NCBI RefSeq assembly: GCF_009600605.1
Contig: NZ_VWNA01000001.1
Location: 3,024,501-3,088,500 of the forward strand
Reading direction: 5' to 3'
Origin: Segnochrobactrum spirostomi
GTDB lineage: Bacteria > Pseudomonadota > Alphaproteobacteria > Rhizobiales > Segnochrobactraceae
DNA length: 64,000 bases
Part shown: one piece after another, positions 47,325-57,327 of the stretch
Position numbering within the stretch: position 1 is the stretch's first letter
Layout of the letters: each line of letters starts with the position of its first letter
Program-made: the position numbers and the translations under genes
Notes under the pieces: generated by a model
What the model was told of the DNA's origin: nothing
Seen by the model: only the letters and a program-made list of their open reading frames with translations
Databases searched by the model: none

Positions 47325-50132
47325 ATGACGCGCGCGAAGACGGCCAGGCGCCTCGTCCCGACGATCGGCTTCGCCCTGCGGCTCGGGGTGCGGACGGCGC
47401 TCGCCGGCGTCGCTGCCTTGTCCGTCACGGCCGCCGGTGCCCAGACGCCGTTTTCGATGACCGGGGGAGCCTCGGGCGGCAGCAGCGCCGCGCCGCCCGC
47501 CGACGCGCCGCCGGCTGCGACCGCCCCGGTCCCGCTCGCTCCGCTGTCCGCCGCGCCGGTCGCGACGCCCCCGGCGCTCGAGGTCCCGACCCCCGCACCG
47601 CTTCCGCGGGCGGGCGACGGTGGCGCGGGCGGCGCACTCCCCTTCTCCATGGGCGGGACCCAGCCGAGCCCGGCCCCCGGAGCCCCCGCGGGCGGCGGAT
47701 CGGACGCCGGCCAAAGCGCCGCGCAGCCAGCCGCGGCGCCGGGGACGATGCCGCCGCCCGTCTCGTTCGGCGTCCCAGGTTCGCCTGCGCCGGTCGCCCC
47801 CGCGCCTGCCGTGTCCGCTTCGGACGCGCGCGCGGTTGCGCCACCCCGCGGGCAGCCGGGCGCGATCGCCCGCTATGTCCTGTCGCGCCCGGACACGCGA
47901 CTGACCGGCGAGATCGATGCCGTCAGCAACGTCGTCTACATCTCAGAAGGGGAAGTCCGGCAGCAGGCGAGCTTCTGGATCGGCTTCAAGAACTCCGTGG
48001 TCGTGATGCCGGAATCCTCGCGGATGCGGGTCACCATCAACGGCCGGCCGGTGATGGAGGTGCCGATCCGCTCGGCCGACGCGCCGGAGCCGGTCCAGGT
48101 GCCGATCCCCCCGGGCGTGCTCAAGGTCGGCCCCAACGTGGTCCGCATCGAGAGCTCAATGCGCCACCGCGTCGATTGCTCGATCGGCGCGACCTACGAA
48201 TTGTGGGCGGATCTCGACCCGGCGATGACGGGCATTTCGTTCGCCGAGGGCGAGCCGGCCGTCAACGGGCTCGCCGACCTGCCGTCGATCGGGATCGACG
48301 CGGTCGGGGCGACGCGCATCTTCGCGGTGCGCGCCGGCAACGACGATCCGGTCGCCATCGCCCGTCAACTCAAGGCGGTGCAGGCACTCAGTATCGCCGG
48401 TCGCTTCGATCACCCGGTCGTCGCGACGGTCGATTCTCTCGCCGACGTGAAGCCGGCACCCGGCGTCATGGCGCTCGTCGTCGGCACGGCGGCGGAGGTC
48501 GGGCAGGTCACCGACGTCGGCACCGCCACCGCCGCCACGCAGCCCGTCGCCGCCTTCCTCGACGACGGCGAGACAGGCGTACCGACGCTCGTCCTCTCGG
48601 GGCCCGCGAGCGCCGACGTCGATGCCGCGCTCGAGCGCCTCTCGGCGCTCGCCCGGCGCTCGACTGCACTCTATCGAACCGATGGCCAGGGGCCGTGGCG
48701 TGCGCCGGACGTGCCGATCTTCACCGGCGGGGAATCCCGCACCCTGCGCGAGCTCGGGGTGCCGACGTCGGAATTCTCCGGTCGGCACTTCAAGGTTCAG
48801 TTCGACGTCGGCCTGCCGCCGGATTTCTACGCCAATGCCTACGGCCATGCCGACCTGCGGCTCGATGCGGCCTACAGCCCCGAGGTGAAGCCGGGCTCGA
48901 CGCTCACCGTCTACGTCAACGACCAGGTCGCCATCGTCTTCAACCTGACGGCGCCCCACGGCGACCTGCTCGATCAGCGCCTTATCCGGGTGCCGATGCA
49001 GAGCTTCCGGCCGGGCGCGAACACGATCCGCATCGAGGCGAACCTCAACACCGACAGCGACCAGCAATGCCTGCCGGGAACGACCTATAATGCCCAGGAG
49101 CGCTTCGTCCTCTTCAACACGTCGCGCGTCGTGTTGCCGGTCTATGCCCGCATCGGCATCCTGCCGAACCTCGCCGCGCTCGCGGCGAGCGCGTTCCCTT
49201 ACGACCTCGACAACGATCAGCCGCTGCCGGTGTACGTGCCCGGTGGCCGGTCGGCCTCGGGGGCGGCGTCGACGCTGCTCGCGCGGCTCGCGGTGAGCCG
49301 CGGTCAGTCGCTGCCGATCGCCGCCGCCTCGGCCGCCGCGCAATTCGAGCGGCGCTCGGCCCTGATCGTCTCGGCCGCGCCCGACATCGACGGCAGCCTG
49401 CTGCGCCGGTCGGGTCTGACGAGCCTTAACAACGCCACCTGGATCAACGTGCAGCCGAAGGTCGGTGATGCGCCGGGCATCACCCGCGATTCCTACGAGG
49501 ATGTCCTCCAGCAGGTGCTGGGGCGGCGCCAGGAGGGTGAACAAAGGCAGCCTCAGGCGGTAGCGGCGGCGCCACCCGACGCCACGGCCCAGGACGACAC
49601 CCGGGAGATCTACCAGCGCTGGCGCGACGAGACGTCGGGCTCCGTTGGCCTCGGGCGCGTGCTGCAGACGATCGTCGGCTGGACGCAGCACCAGTTCGGC
49701 CTCAGCGTCGACATGTTCGATCTCGGCTTCAACGTCGATCCGACGATCGTGTTGCCGCAGGACACGCTCGCCGTCATCGCCCAAAGCACGGTGCCGAACA
49801 CGAGCCACGCCGCCTGGACGCTCGTCACCGCGCCGACCGACGCGGCGCTCGCCGCCGGCGTCGAAGGACTGACCGCGCCGCAGACGTGGCGGACCCTGAC
49901 CGGTCGCGTCGATGCCTACCAGCGCAGCGCCGGCACGATCGTGAGCTTCGCCACGACGAACGTCCAATATTTCGAGACGGTGCCGTTCTCGCTGAACAAT
50001 GCGCGCCTCATCGCGGCCAACTGGTTCTCGATGAACATCGTCGCCTATGCCGCCTTCCTGTTCTTCGCCACGAGCCTGCTCGGCGCCCTGACCTGGCTGA
50101 TGATCGTGTTCACGCGGGAGGATCACCGGTGA
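47325..50132 (+). CDS. bcsB: Cellulose synthase periplasmic subunit BcsB
   Basis: The 935-residue protein has an N-terminal membrane/signal segment, a Pro/Ala-rich linker (residues about 30-180), the paired carbohydrate-binding and flavodoxin-like domains of BcsB (VYISEGEVRQQASFWIGFKN, RMRVTINGRPVMEVPI, and later HFKVQFDVGLPPDFYANAYG), and a C-terminal membrane anchor (NIVAYAAFLFFATSLLGALTW region) that should contact BcsA. Start 47325 (MTRAKTARR) is preferred; ATG 47295 would add ten residues. No bcsA gene lies next to it. GTGA overlap leads into bcsZ. Confidence 0.93.
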   Translation: MTRAKTARRLVPTIGFALRLGVRTALAGVAALSVTAAGAQTPFSMTGGASGGSSAAPPADAPPAATAPVPLAPLSAAPVATPPALEVPTPAPLPRAGDGGAGGALPFSMGGTQPSPAPGAPAGGGSDAGQSAAQPAAAPGTMPPPVSFGVPGSPAPVAPAPAVSASDARAVAPPRGQPGAIARYVLSRPDTRLTGEIDAVSNVVYISEGEVRQQASFWIGFKNSVVVMPESSRMRVTINGRPVMEVPIRSADAPEPVQVPIPPGVLKVGPNVVRIESSMRHRVDCSIGATYELWADLDPAMTGISFAEGEPAVNGLADLPSIGIDAVGATRIFAVRAGNDDPVAIARQLKAVQALSIAGRFDHPVVATVDSLADVKPAPGVMALVVGTAAEVGQVTDVGTATAATQPVAAFLDDGETGVPTLVLSGPASADVDAALERLSALARRSTALYRTDGQGPWRAPDVPIFTGGESRTLRELGVPTSEFSGRHFKVQFDVGLPPDFYANAYGHADLRLDAAYSPEVKPGSTLTVYVNDQVAIVFNLTAPHGDLLDQRLIRVPMQSFRPGANTIRIEANLNTDSDQQCLPGTTYNAQERFVLFNTSRVVLPVYARIGILPNLAALAASAFPYDLDNDQPLPVYVPGGRSASGAASTLLARLAVSRGQSLPIAAASAAAQFERRSALIVSAAPDIDGSLLRRSGLTSLNNATWINVQPKVGDAPGITRDSYEDVLQQVLGRRQEGEQRQPQAVAAAPPDATAQDDTREIYQRWRDETSGSVGLGRVLQTIVGWTQHQFGLSVDMFDLGFNVDPTIVLPQDTLAVIAQSTVPNTSHAAWTLVTAPTDAALAAGVEGLTAPQTWRTLTGRVDAYQRSAGTIVSFATTNVQYFETVPFSLNNARLIAANWFSMNIVAYAAFLFFATSLLGALTWLMIVFTREDHR

Positions 50133-51340
50133 GGGCCGCGGGCGCCATCGGTCGCCGGATCGCGACCTGCGCCGTCACGGTTGCGGCGTGGACGGCGTTC
50201 GCCGTCGTCACGGCAACCGCCGGCGTCTCCGCGCCCGCCCCGGTAAGCCAGGCGCCCGTTCCGGGCGTCGGTCGTTCGGCCGGGCAATTTCCTGCGGCCT
50301 CGCCGCTTCCGGCGCAGGGTGCCTCGCCGAAAGCCGGCCCGTCGGCGCTCGGGCCGACATGGGTCCTGCCGGCGCCGGTCTGGGCGGCGTGGCGCCAAGC
50401 TTTTCTCGATCCGTCCGGCCGTGTGGTCGATACGGCGAACGGCGGCATCTCCCACAGCGAGGGCCAGGGCTACGGCCTCCTGCTCGCCGTCTACGCCCAG
50501 GATCGGGCCTCCTTCGACCAGATCTGGACGTTCACCTTCACCGAACTCCTGATCCGCGACGACGGCTTGCCGGCCTGGAAATGGGTGCCGAACCGGACGC
50601 CCCACGTCGCCGACATCAACAACGCGACGGACGGCGATCTCCTGATCGCCTGGGCCCTCGCCGAGGCCGGCGATCTCTGGCACGACCCGCGTTATCTCGA
50701 TGCGGCGCGCCAGATGGCGCGGGCGATCTGGAAGGTCGACGTGCGCGCCTTCGACGGCCGCAACATCCTCGTTCCCGGGGCGACGGGCTTCGATCACACC
50801 GCGACCGGCGGCGGCATCGTGATCAATCCGTCCTATTGGGTGTTCGAGGCGTTCGAGAAGCTCGCCCTCATCGAACCGTCCTTGGACTGGAAAAGCCTTG
50901 AAGCGAGCGGGCTCGATCTCATCCAGCGCGCCCGGTTCGGTTCCTTCCAACTCACCAGCGACTGGGTGTCCATTTCGTCCGAGGGCGAACTCAGCCCCGC
51001 GAAGGGGTTCGAACCGCTGTTCGGTTACAATTCATTAAGGATACCTCTTTACCTTTTGGCGGCGGGTCATGCGGATCGTGAGCGCCTCCGGCCGATCTTC
51101 CAGGCTTGGACGCGAAACGGCGGGGATCGACCTTTGATCGTCGATGTCGACACGAGCACCATCGTGGCGGAGCTGTCGGAGCCGGGCTACCGGATCCAGA
51201 CGGCGCTGTTGGCGTGCGCGCTGAACGATCGGCCGATCCCCTCGGATCTCCGGCAATTTCAGCCGACCTCCTATTTCGCCTCGACCCTGCACCTTCTGGC
51301 CATGACGACGATCGCCAGACGGTATCCCCAATGCTTGTGA
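50129..51340 (+). CDS. bcsZ: Endo-beta-1,4-glucanase BcsZ (GH8)
   Basis: The 403-residue periplasmic cellulase trims or regulates nascent cellulose chains. The signal peptide covers residues 1-32, followed by a Pro/Ala linker. The GH8 core has the catalytic acid Glu111 (GISHSEGQGYG), Asp168/Asp170 (NNATDGDLLIAWALAEAGD), and GFDHTATGGGIVINPSYWVFEAF. It starts at GTG 50129 in a GTGA overlap with bcsB; an ATG upstream in frame is inside bcsB. It overlaps the next gene by 10 bp. Confidence 0.95.
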   Translation: MRAAGAIGRRIATCAVTVAAWTAFAVVTATAGVSAPAPVSQAPVPGVGRSAGQFPAASPLPAQGASPKAGPSALGPTWVLPAPVWAAWRQAFLDPSGRVVDTANGGISHSEGQGYGLLLAVYAQDRASFDQIWTFTFTELLIRDDGLPAWKWVPNRTPHVADINNATDGDLLIAWALAEAGDLWHDPRYLDAARQMARAIWKVDVRAFDGRNILVPGATGFDHTATGGGIVINPSYWVFEAFEKLALIEPSLDWKSLEASGLDLIQRARFGSFQLTSDWVSISSEGELSPAKGFEPLFGYNSLRIPLYLLAAGHADRERLRPIFQAWTRNGGDRPLIVDVDTSTIVAELSEPGYRIQTALLACALNDRPIPSDLRQFQPTSYFASTLHLLAMTTIARRYPQCL

Positions 51341-53654
51341 GAACCGGCCTTTCGCTTCTGGCGGTGGGGGCGGTCGCGGCAACCGCCATCGCCGGGACCA
51401 GCCTGACGGGTGGCACTGCGCCGGCCGACTTGGTGCAGAGCGACGCCCCGAGCGGCGGCGGCGACGGGCTCGATCTGCGGCCGCGGATCGCCCAGGCGGA
51501 CACGACGCCCGCGCCGACGCCGATCCAGACCGTTCCGGCGGCGTCTCCGGCTGAGCCGAACCCGGCCCAGCCCGCCGCGGCGCAGCCCGGCACGACGCCG
51601 GCCGATGCGACCGGCGCCGAAGCCCCGGCCGCGCCGGGCGACGCCCAGCCCCAGGTCGACGAATCCGCGCTGCGCTATTTCGCGCGCCAGGGCGACCTCG
51701 ATCGCGTCGAGGCGGAAATCCGGCGGCTGAAGACGCTCTATCCGAACTGGCAGCCGCCGGTCGATCTGCTCGATCCCCGCGCCGCCGGCGGCAGCCAGCG
51801 CAACGAATTGCAACCGATCTGGGACCTCTACGGGGCCGGCCGCTACAGCGAAGCGCGCCAGGCGCTCGCCAAGCTTCAGGCGTCGCGTCAGAACTGGAAG
51901 CCGCCGGCCGACCTCGTCGCCGCGCTCGATCAGGGCGAGGCGCGCCAGCGCCTCATCAACGCCTCCGACAACAAGCAGTGGAACTCGGTTCTCGAAATCG
52001 CGACGCAGAACCAGAGCCTGCTCGTCTGCTCCAACGTTGACGTTCTCTGGCGCGTCGCCCACGCCTTCCTGGAGACCGGCAAGACCGACCGCACCCGGGA
52101 CGTCTACGCCTACATCCTGCAGAACTGCACCAACCCGCAGGAGCGGGCGGCGACCATGCAGAAGGCGGTGGCCGATCTGCCGCCGGACGAGGCGAACGCC
52201 CTGATGCGCTATGCGCGCACCAACGCGGACGGCCGCCCGGAATTCTCCTCCGCCAGGCTCAGCCTGTTGCGCGCACAGATCGGCCTCGCCAGCAAGGACC
52301 CTTCGGTCGCCGTGACGCCGGACGACCTCGCGGCCCTCGCCGCCGCCGCGGCGGCGGCGAAGACGCCGGACGATCCGATCCTGCTCGGCTTCTATTATTA
52401 CAGCCACAAGGATCCGACCCAGGCGATCCAATGGTTCAAGACGGCGCTCGACCGCAAGGGCGGCGCCAAGGCGGCCGAGGGCTACATCCTCTCCCTGCGG
52501 GCCGCCGGGAACGACCTCGCCGCCGTCCCCGCCGCTTACGAATGGCGCACGGCGGGGACCAGCAACATGGCGCTCTATCTGTCGCTGGTTGGCGGGCTGA
52601 TCTCCGCACCGAAGGCGCCGGGCATCGATCAGACGGTGGTCAGCCAATATGCGCCGGTCGTCCTCCAGACGAAGTCGGCCTACGGCGCGCTTTCGCTCGG
52701 CTGGTACGCGGCGAACCATGCCCAGCCGGCGGCGGCGGCCGAGTGGTTCCAGACGTCGCTCGATTATGAGCCGTCCGAAGCGGCGGCCTATGGGCTCGGC
52801 CTCGCCATGCGCGCGCTCAAGAACGAGGCGGGGCTTCAGGCGGTCGTCGCGCGCTGGACCCCGAACTTCCCGCGCCTGCCGCAGCTTCTGCGCGGCCAGG
52901 CCGGCGGCCCCCCGCCGCGGCCGGACCCGCAAGTCCGGGCGGCGCGGCCCCCGCGGCGGCTCCGGTGACGCCGACGGTGCCGGCTGCGACCTCGGCTGCG
53001 TCCCCCACGGACCTGACGGCGCCCGTTCCCGTAGCCGTCGGCTCGTCTGCCGCCCGTGCCGTTCGCGCCGGCGGCGGTTCGAGCGGAGGCGGTGGTTCGG
53101 GCGGTGGCGGCGGGCCATCGGCCGGATGCGCCAACGACATCAACGTCTCGGGCCTGTCGCCGAGCGCCGCGATCAGCCGCGGCTGGTGTCTGATGGACCG
53201 CCACCGGCCGATGGAGGCGGTCAAGGCGTTTGACGTCGCCATCGCCAAGACCGCGCCGACGAGCAAGGCCGCGAGCGAAGCCGCCTACGGCAAGTCGCTC
53301 GCGTATCTGCGCGCCGGCCTCACGGACCAGGCGGCGGTCGCCGCGGCGCAAGCGCCGCAGACCGAGACCCGCAAGATCGACCTCGCGGTGCAACTCCTCA
53401 CCCAGCGTGCGCTCGCCGCCTATGCGTCGGGCCGCTATGTCGAGGCGATCCTCGCCATCGATCAGCGCAGCCAGATCGCGCCGGAGACCCGCGACCTGAT
53501 GCTGATGCGCGGGTGGAGCTATTACAATCTGAACGACTACATCACCGCCAAGCGCATCTTCACCGCCGTCGATCAGGCGACCTCGACGGCCGACAGCCGC
53601 AAGGCGCTGGCGGCCGTGCGCGAGGCGATGGCGCCGCGCACCATGCGCAACTGA
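51331..53654 (+). pseudogene. Cellulose operon TPR protein, frame broken at a C run
   Basis: The gene starts at ATG 51331 inside the bcsZ end. The first frame encodes an N-terminal signal-like segment (LLAVGAVAATAIAG), a Pro/Ala linker and a series of TPR-like helices (YFARQGDLDRVEAEIRRL, LYGAGRYSEARQALAKL and later repeats). The frame is lost at the six-C run 52908-52913. With one extra C it would read on as a Pro/Ala-rich stretch APVTPTVPAATSAASP and join the second half, which has more TPR helices (AISRGWCLMDRHRPMEAVKAF, GRYVEAILAIDQ). The restored protein would be 774 residues. It resembles the TPR part of BcsC but has no outer-membrane barrel. A single-base error in the sequence is the likely cause. 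Confidence 0.8.
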
Positions 53655-53760
53655 GGCGCCGCCGCCGCGGCGTCAGCGATGGCGGGCGGCAGCCGCGAGC
53701 GCGTCCGACGCGATGCTCTGGCCGCCTCGGAAACCCTTCTCGGTGGAAAATTGAGCCGGC

Positions 53761-55635
53761 TCAGGGTCGCGCGGCGTCGGCGACGACCGCCCCGTTCGCG
53801 GCCGGGCTGCGCGGCGCGGCCTGCCAATCGGCGACCTCGGCATCGATGCGGGCGCGCTCGGCAGGCGCCAGCCCGGCGCCGACCTCGGCGGCCTTGTTCG
53901 CCGCCTTGGCGTCGCCGGTGCGGGCGGCGATCGCAAACCAGCGATAGGCGGCCGCGGGGTCCTTCTGGGTGCCGAGGCCCTTGAGATAAAGGACGGCGAG
54001 GTTGAACTCGCTGTCGACGAGGCCGTATTCCGCAGCCTTCTCGAACCAGTTGATCGCGAGCGCCGGATCGCGCGGGCCGCCCGCGCCTTCGAACGCCATG
54101 ACGGCGAGGTTGTGCATCGCCATCACGTTGCCCGCCGCGGCAGCTTCTTCATAGAGCGCCCGCGCACGGTCCGGATTGGCGGCGACGCCCTCGCCGCGCT
54201 CGAGACGGCTCGCCAGATGGAAGAGCGCCTGCGGGTCGGTGGCCGATTCACGCGGGGCCGCGCCGAGCGAACCCGTCGCGACCGGGTCTGATACCGGCGC
54301 GCTCGCCGGCTCGGCGACGGCAGCGATTGCGGTGTCGACCTTGGCGTTGGAGAGGATCGGCAGCTTGGCGAGCGAGGTATAGGCGCCGAGGGAAAGGCCC
54401 GTGAACAACAGCACGAAGACGGCCGCCTCGCTGCGCGAAAGCGACCAGACGCCGAGACTGCCGGTGAGCGAGCGGCGGGCGAGGGGGCGTGCGCCCTCCG
54501 GGGGCGGCGCGGCGCGGCGCACCGTCCCGATCAGGCGGGCGATCCGCGCCTGCTCGAGCGAGGGTGCGCCATTGTCGGACATGGGCGCGGTCCCGGCCTC
54601 GAGCCCGAAGGGAGAGAGCGGCGCGGGCGCGACGACCGGCTCGGCCGGAGCGGCCGCAGCCAGCGGGACTTCAGCCGGCGCGGCCTCGGCTGAAGGGACA
54701 GGGGCGCCGGAAGCCTGGATCACCTGCGCCTCGATAGGCGCCATCTTCGCCGGAGCATGCTCGAGCGACGGCGCGTGCGCCGCCTCCGGCGACTCCATCC
54801 TTGCGGCGGGGGCGACGGTGGCTGTCTCCGTGGACGCCTCGGCCGGGCTCGCGTCCCGCGTCGCCGCGAAATGCGCGCCGAGGGTTCGCAGCGCGGCCGC
54901 CATCGCCGCGTGACGCTCCACAAGCGGGGGGCGGTCGTCCGTGGCGGGCTCGGGCTTCTTCGCGGTCACCGCGGCGGGGGCGCGGACGGGTGGTGTCCGC
55001 GGCGTCAGGCGATCAGGGTCCATCGCCTCGACGGCGGTCTTCAGGCCGGCGATGTCGTGCGAGATCCGGTTGGTGACCCGTTCGACGGTATGGGTCGTCT
55101 GGTGCGAGGCTTCCGCGACGGCGACGAGCGCGGAGGCGACGTTGGCGAGACGGTCGTCGAGCTTGGACAGATCTGGCTGTTCGGCCACCGCGGCGATGCG
55201 GGCTTCAAGGGACGTTTGCCGTTCGGCGAGGCGGGAGACCTCGTGGCGCAACGCCGTCCCGAGGGCTGCGAAGGCAGCTTCGTCGCCGGACCGCACGGGC
55301 GCCCCGGCCGAACGGTCGCCGGAGGCTGTGGACGGGGTGCCTGAGCCTGAGGCTGGCGGGGCGGCTCGGGCGCTCGAGGGACGGGCGGTCGGGAAGGGGC
55401 GGGGGCGGGAGGCGCCGGTCTCGGTTGCCCGCTTCACAGCCGCGTCGAGCGCGCGCGCGAAGATCGCATCGGCGGCACGCAGGTCGCTCCGCGCGGTCGC
55501 AGGTGCCGATGCTTTCTCGGCGGTGGCTGCATCGGCCTGGCGGCGGCGTTCCAGGGCGACGAAGGGATCGTCGTCCGGCCGGCCCGTGGCCGTGCGATCG
55601 TCGGGTCGTTGGCGTTGTGGCGCAGTGCCGACCAT
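53761..55635 (-). CDS. Sel1-repeat membrane protein with PodJ-like layout
   Basis: The 624-residue protein has a long cytoplasmic N-terminal part with a coiled-coil region (about residues 120-210) and Ala/Pro-rich low-complexity, then one transmembrane helix near residues 403-422. A periplasmic C-terminus follows with at least three Sel1 repeats (ARALYEEAAAAGNVMAMHNLAVM, AINWFEKAAEYGLVDSEFNLAVLY, AAYRWFAIAARTGDAKAANKAA). This order (coil, membrane span, Sel1) is that of the polarity factor PodJ, though this protein is shorter and lacks a peptidoglycan-binding domain. ATG 55635 starts MVGTAPQRQR. It is convergent with the cellulose operon. Confidence 0.8.
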   Translation of the reverse strand: MVGTAPQRQRPDDRTATGRPDDDPFVALERRRQADAATAEKASAPATARSDLRAADAIFARALDAAVKRATETGASRPRPFPTARPSSARAAPPASGSGTPSTASGDRSAGAPVRSGDEAAFAALGTALRHEVSRLAERQTSLEARIAAVAEQPDLSKLDDRLANVASALVAVAEASHQTTHTVERVTNRISHDIAGLKTAVEAMDPDRLTPRTPPVRAPAAVTAKKPEPATDDRPPLVERHAAMAAALRTLGAHFAATRDASPAEASTETATVAPAARMESPEAAHAPSLEHAPAKMAPIEAQVIQASGAPVPSAEAAPAEVPLAAAAPAEPVVAPAPLSPFGLEAGTAPMSDNGAPSLEQARIARLIGTVRRAAPPPEGARPLARRSLTGSLGVWSLSRSEAAVFVLLFTGLSLGAYTSLAKLPILSNAKVDTAIAAVAEPASAPVSDPVATGSLGAAPRESATDPQALFHLASRLERGEGVAANPDRARALYEEAAAAGNVMAMHNLAVMAFEGAGGPRDPALAINWFEKAAEYGLVDSEFNLAVLYLKGLGTQKDPAAAYRWFAIAARTGDAKAANKAAEVGAGLAPAERARIDAEVADWQAAPRSPAANGAVVADAARP

Positions 55636-55895
55636 GTCCGACCTCGGTGAGCCGTGGCAACTCGCGAGGCGCCTCTGGAGGGGTGCCTGCCTGCGAGCGG
55701 GCGCGCGGCGCGCGCGCCTTTTTACGGGACTCATTAACGGTTGATATGGTTAACACCGGCTTAATGAGTCGCGAGGCGCAGTGCCCGCTTTTCCTGGGGA
55801 TAGTGGCAATCTGGAACTGCCGCTTACGTTCGGGTAAGCTCCCTTTTCGCGGGGGCAGACGGGTCTGAGGTGCGGCGGTGCGCCGGAGTGCGGTG

Positions 55896-56342
55896 ATGGA
55901 CGAGTTCGATCTCGATGGCGTGGGCGAGACCCGCGACGAAGCCGAATCGCGCGGTCAAGCGACCTGGACGATCGGCGAGCTCGCCCGCGAGTTCGACGTG
56001 ACGCTGCGCACCCTGCGCTTCTACGAGGACAAGGGGCTCGTCAGTCCGCGGCGCGAGGGCAGCGCCCGGGTCTATGGGCGCCGCGACCGGGCGCGGCTCA
56101 AGCTCGTCCTGATGGGAAAGCGGGTCGGCCTGTCGCTCTCGGAAATCCGCGAAATGCTCGATCTCTACGATCTGCGCGACGGTCAAGTCGGCCAGATGCG
56201 TGCCGCCGTGGAGCGCTTCAATGCGCAGATCGCGATCCTCGAGCGCCAACGCCGCGATATCGAGCAAGCCCTCGACGATTTGAAGCGCACGGTGTCCCTG
56301 GTTTCGGGCATGCTCCGCCATCGGGAAGCCCGCGAGGACTAA
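55896..56342 (+). CDS. MerR-family transcriptional regulator
   Basis: The 148-residue regulator has the MerR winged helix (TWTIGELAREFDVTLRTLRFYEDKG, YGRRDRARLKLVLMGKRVGLSLSEIREML) and a dimerising C-terminal helix. It has no conserved effector cysteines, so it is not a metal sensor. The sequence resembles the alphaproteobacterial LiuR-like group that controls branched-chain amino acid or acyl-CoA catabolism, but no such target gene is adjacent. ATG 55896 lies 8 bases behind GGAG. It diverges from the Sel1 gene. Confidence 0.9.
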   Translation: MDEFDLDGVGETRDEAESRGQATWTIGELAREFDVTLRTLRFYEDKGLVSPRREGSARVYGRRDRARLKLVLMGKRVGLSLSEIREMLDLYDLRDGQVGQMRAAVERFNAQIAILERQRRDIEQALDDLKRTVSLVSGMLRHREARED

Positions 56343-56464
56343 ATGGACAGCCGACAGGAACGCAGCCTCGGCGGCTCGGTTGAGGGCGTCTGGGGCGGCG
56401 TGATATGGCTCGGCGGCCGCCCGCAGCCGCGGGCCGGAGACGTTGCCAGGGCCGGAGAGCAGTG

Positions 56465-57010
56465 ATGAGATTTCTTCTGGTGGCCGCCGCGGCCCTGGTT
56501 CTGATGTCGGCCCCGAGCGCCTCGGCGCAAAATTCCCCGCTGCGCAAGGGCGAGGAGAAGGGGCCGATCGAGCTCGTCTTCACCCAGCAGGCCTCGAGCA
56601 TGAAGTTCGACGGCAAGACGCTGACCCTCGAGGGCGTCGCGCCGTCGACCTCCTTCTATGCCGACCGGCCCCAGCAGACGACCGGCTATCTGACGACGGC
56701 CCAGTTCGTGAAGCTTTGGACCGCGTCCCAGGACAGCTTCAAGAACGATCCGCCCAATGCGGCGCTGTCGTTCGTCGGGGACAAGGATGCCGAACCCGTC
56801 GTCGTCGAACTGATGAACGTCTCGGGCTCCGGCGACACGCTCTCCTATTCGGTGAACGTGCTCGAGGGGAAGCTCCCGGACAGCGCCGGGGCGGTGAACC
56901 TCGTCATCGACCCCTGGGTATGGCAGCCGGCCTCGTGGGGCAACGGTCCGTTCCTCAACTGCACCTACAGTTGGTATTGGCGCACCCGGATCTGCCGCGG
57001 CGCCTGGTGA
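56465..57010 (+). CDS. Conserved exported protein
   Basis: The 181-residue protein has a signal peptide (MRFLLVAAAALVLMSAPSASAQ, cleavage near residue 22). The mature domain is strand-rich, with IELVFTQQASSMKFDGKTLTLEGVAPSTSFYADRP and FVKLWTASQDSFKNDPPNAALSF (only fragments quoted here), and ends in an aromatic/cysteine motif WGNGPFLNCTYSWYWRTRICRGAW. This looks like a known exported alphaproteobacterial family but no function is known. Start 56465 is set by the signal peptide. It follows the MerR gene after 122 bp and may be its target. Confidence 0.75.
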   Translation: MRFLLVAAAALVLMSAPSASAQNSPLRKGEEKGPIELVFTQQASSMKFDGKTLTLEGVAPSTSFYADRPQQTTGYLTTAQFVKLWTASQDSFKNDPPNAALSFVGDKDAEPVVVELMNVSGSGDTLSYSVNVLEGKLPDSAGAVNLVIDPWVWQPASWGNGPFLNCTYSWYWRTRICRGAW

Positions 57011-57320
57011 CGCGCGGTCGCGACTCGCCCGGCATCCCGGCCGCTCCGCGGTCTCGATCGCTGGCTGTCGTCGGAGCTGGTGCCGGCGCCGCACGAGCCC
57101 TTTCCTGATCATTTTGCGGGCAGCATTTTTGCATGCCTGATATGCGTGCACGTCGTGTCGCGCTGCGTTTGGCATGCGCGGGGCGCCTCCGCAATCCAGC
57201 AAAAGTAGACAAAGTCGTTCACATTCAGTCATTTGCGGGTGTTGCGTGTGGAGGATGGCGGTGTGTCCTCAGGCGTGTATTGCTGCACTGCACAATGTAA
57301 ATGCCGAATTCTCGCCACGA
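57011..57320. other. Intergenic stretch before the small-RNA array
   Basis: About 310 bp without a credible gene. It includes a first GCTGCACTGC motif at 57286-57295 that recurs in the spacers of the downstream promoters. Confidence 0.5.
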
Positions 57321-57327
57321 AGTGGCC

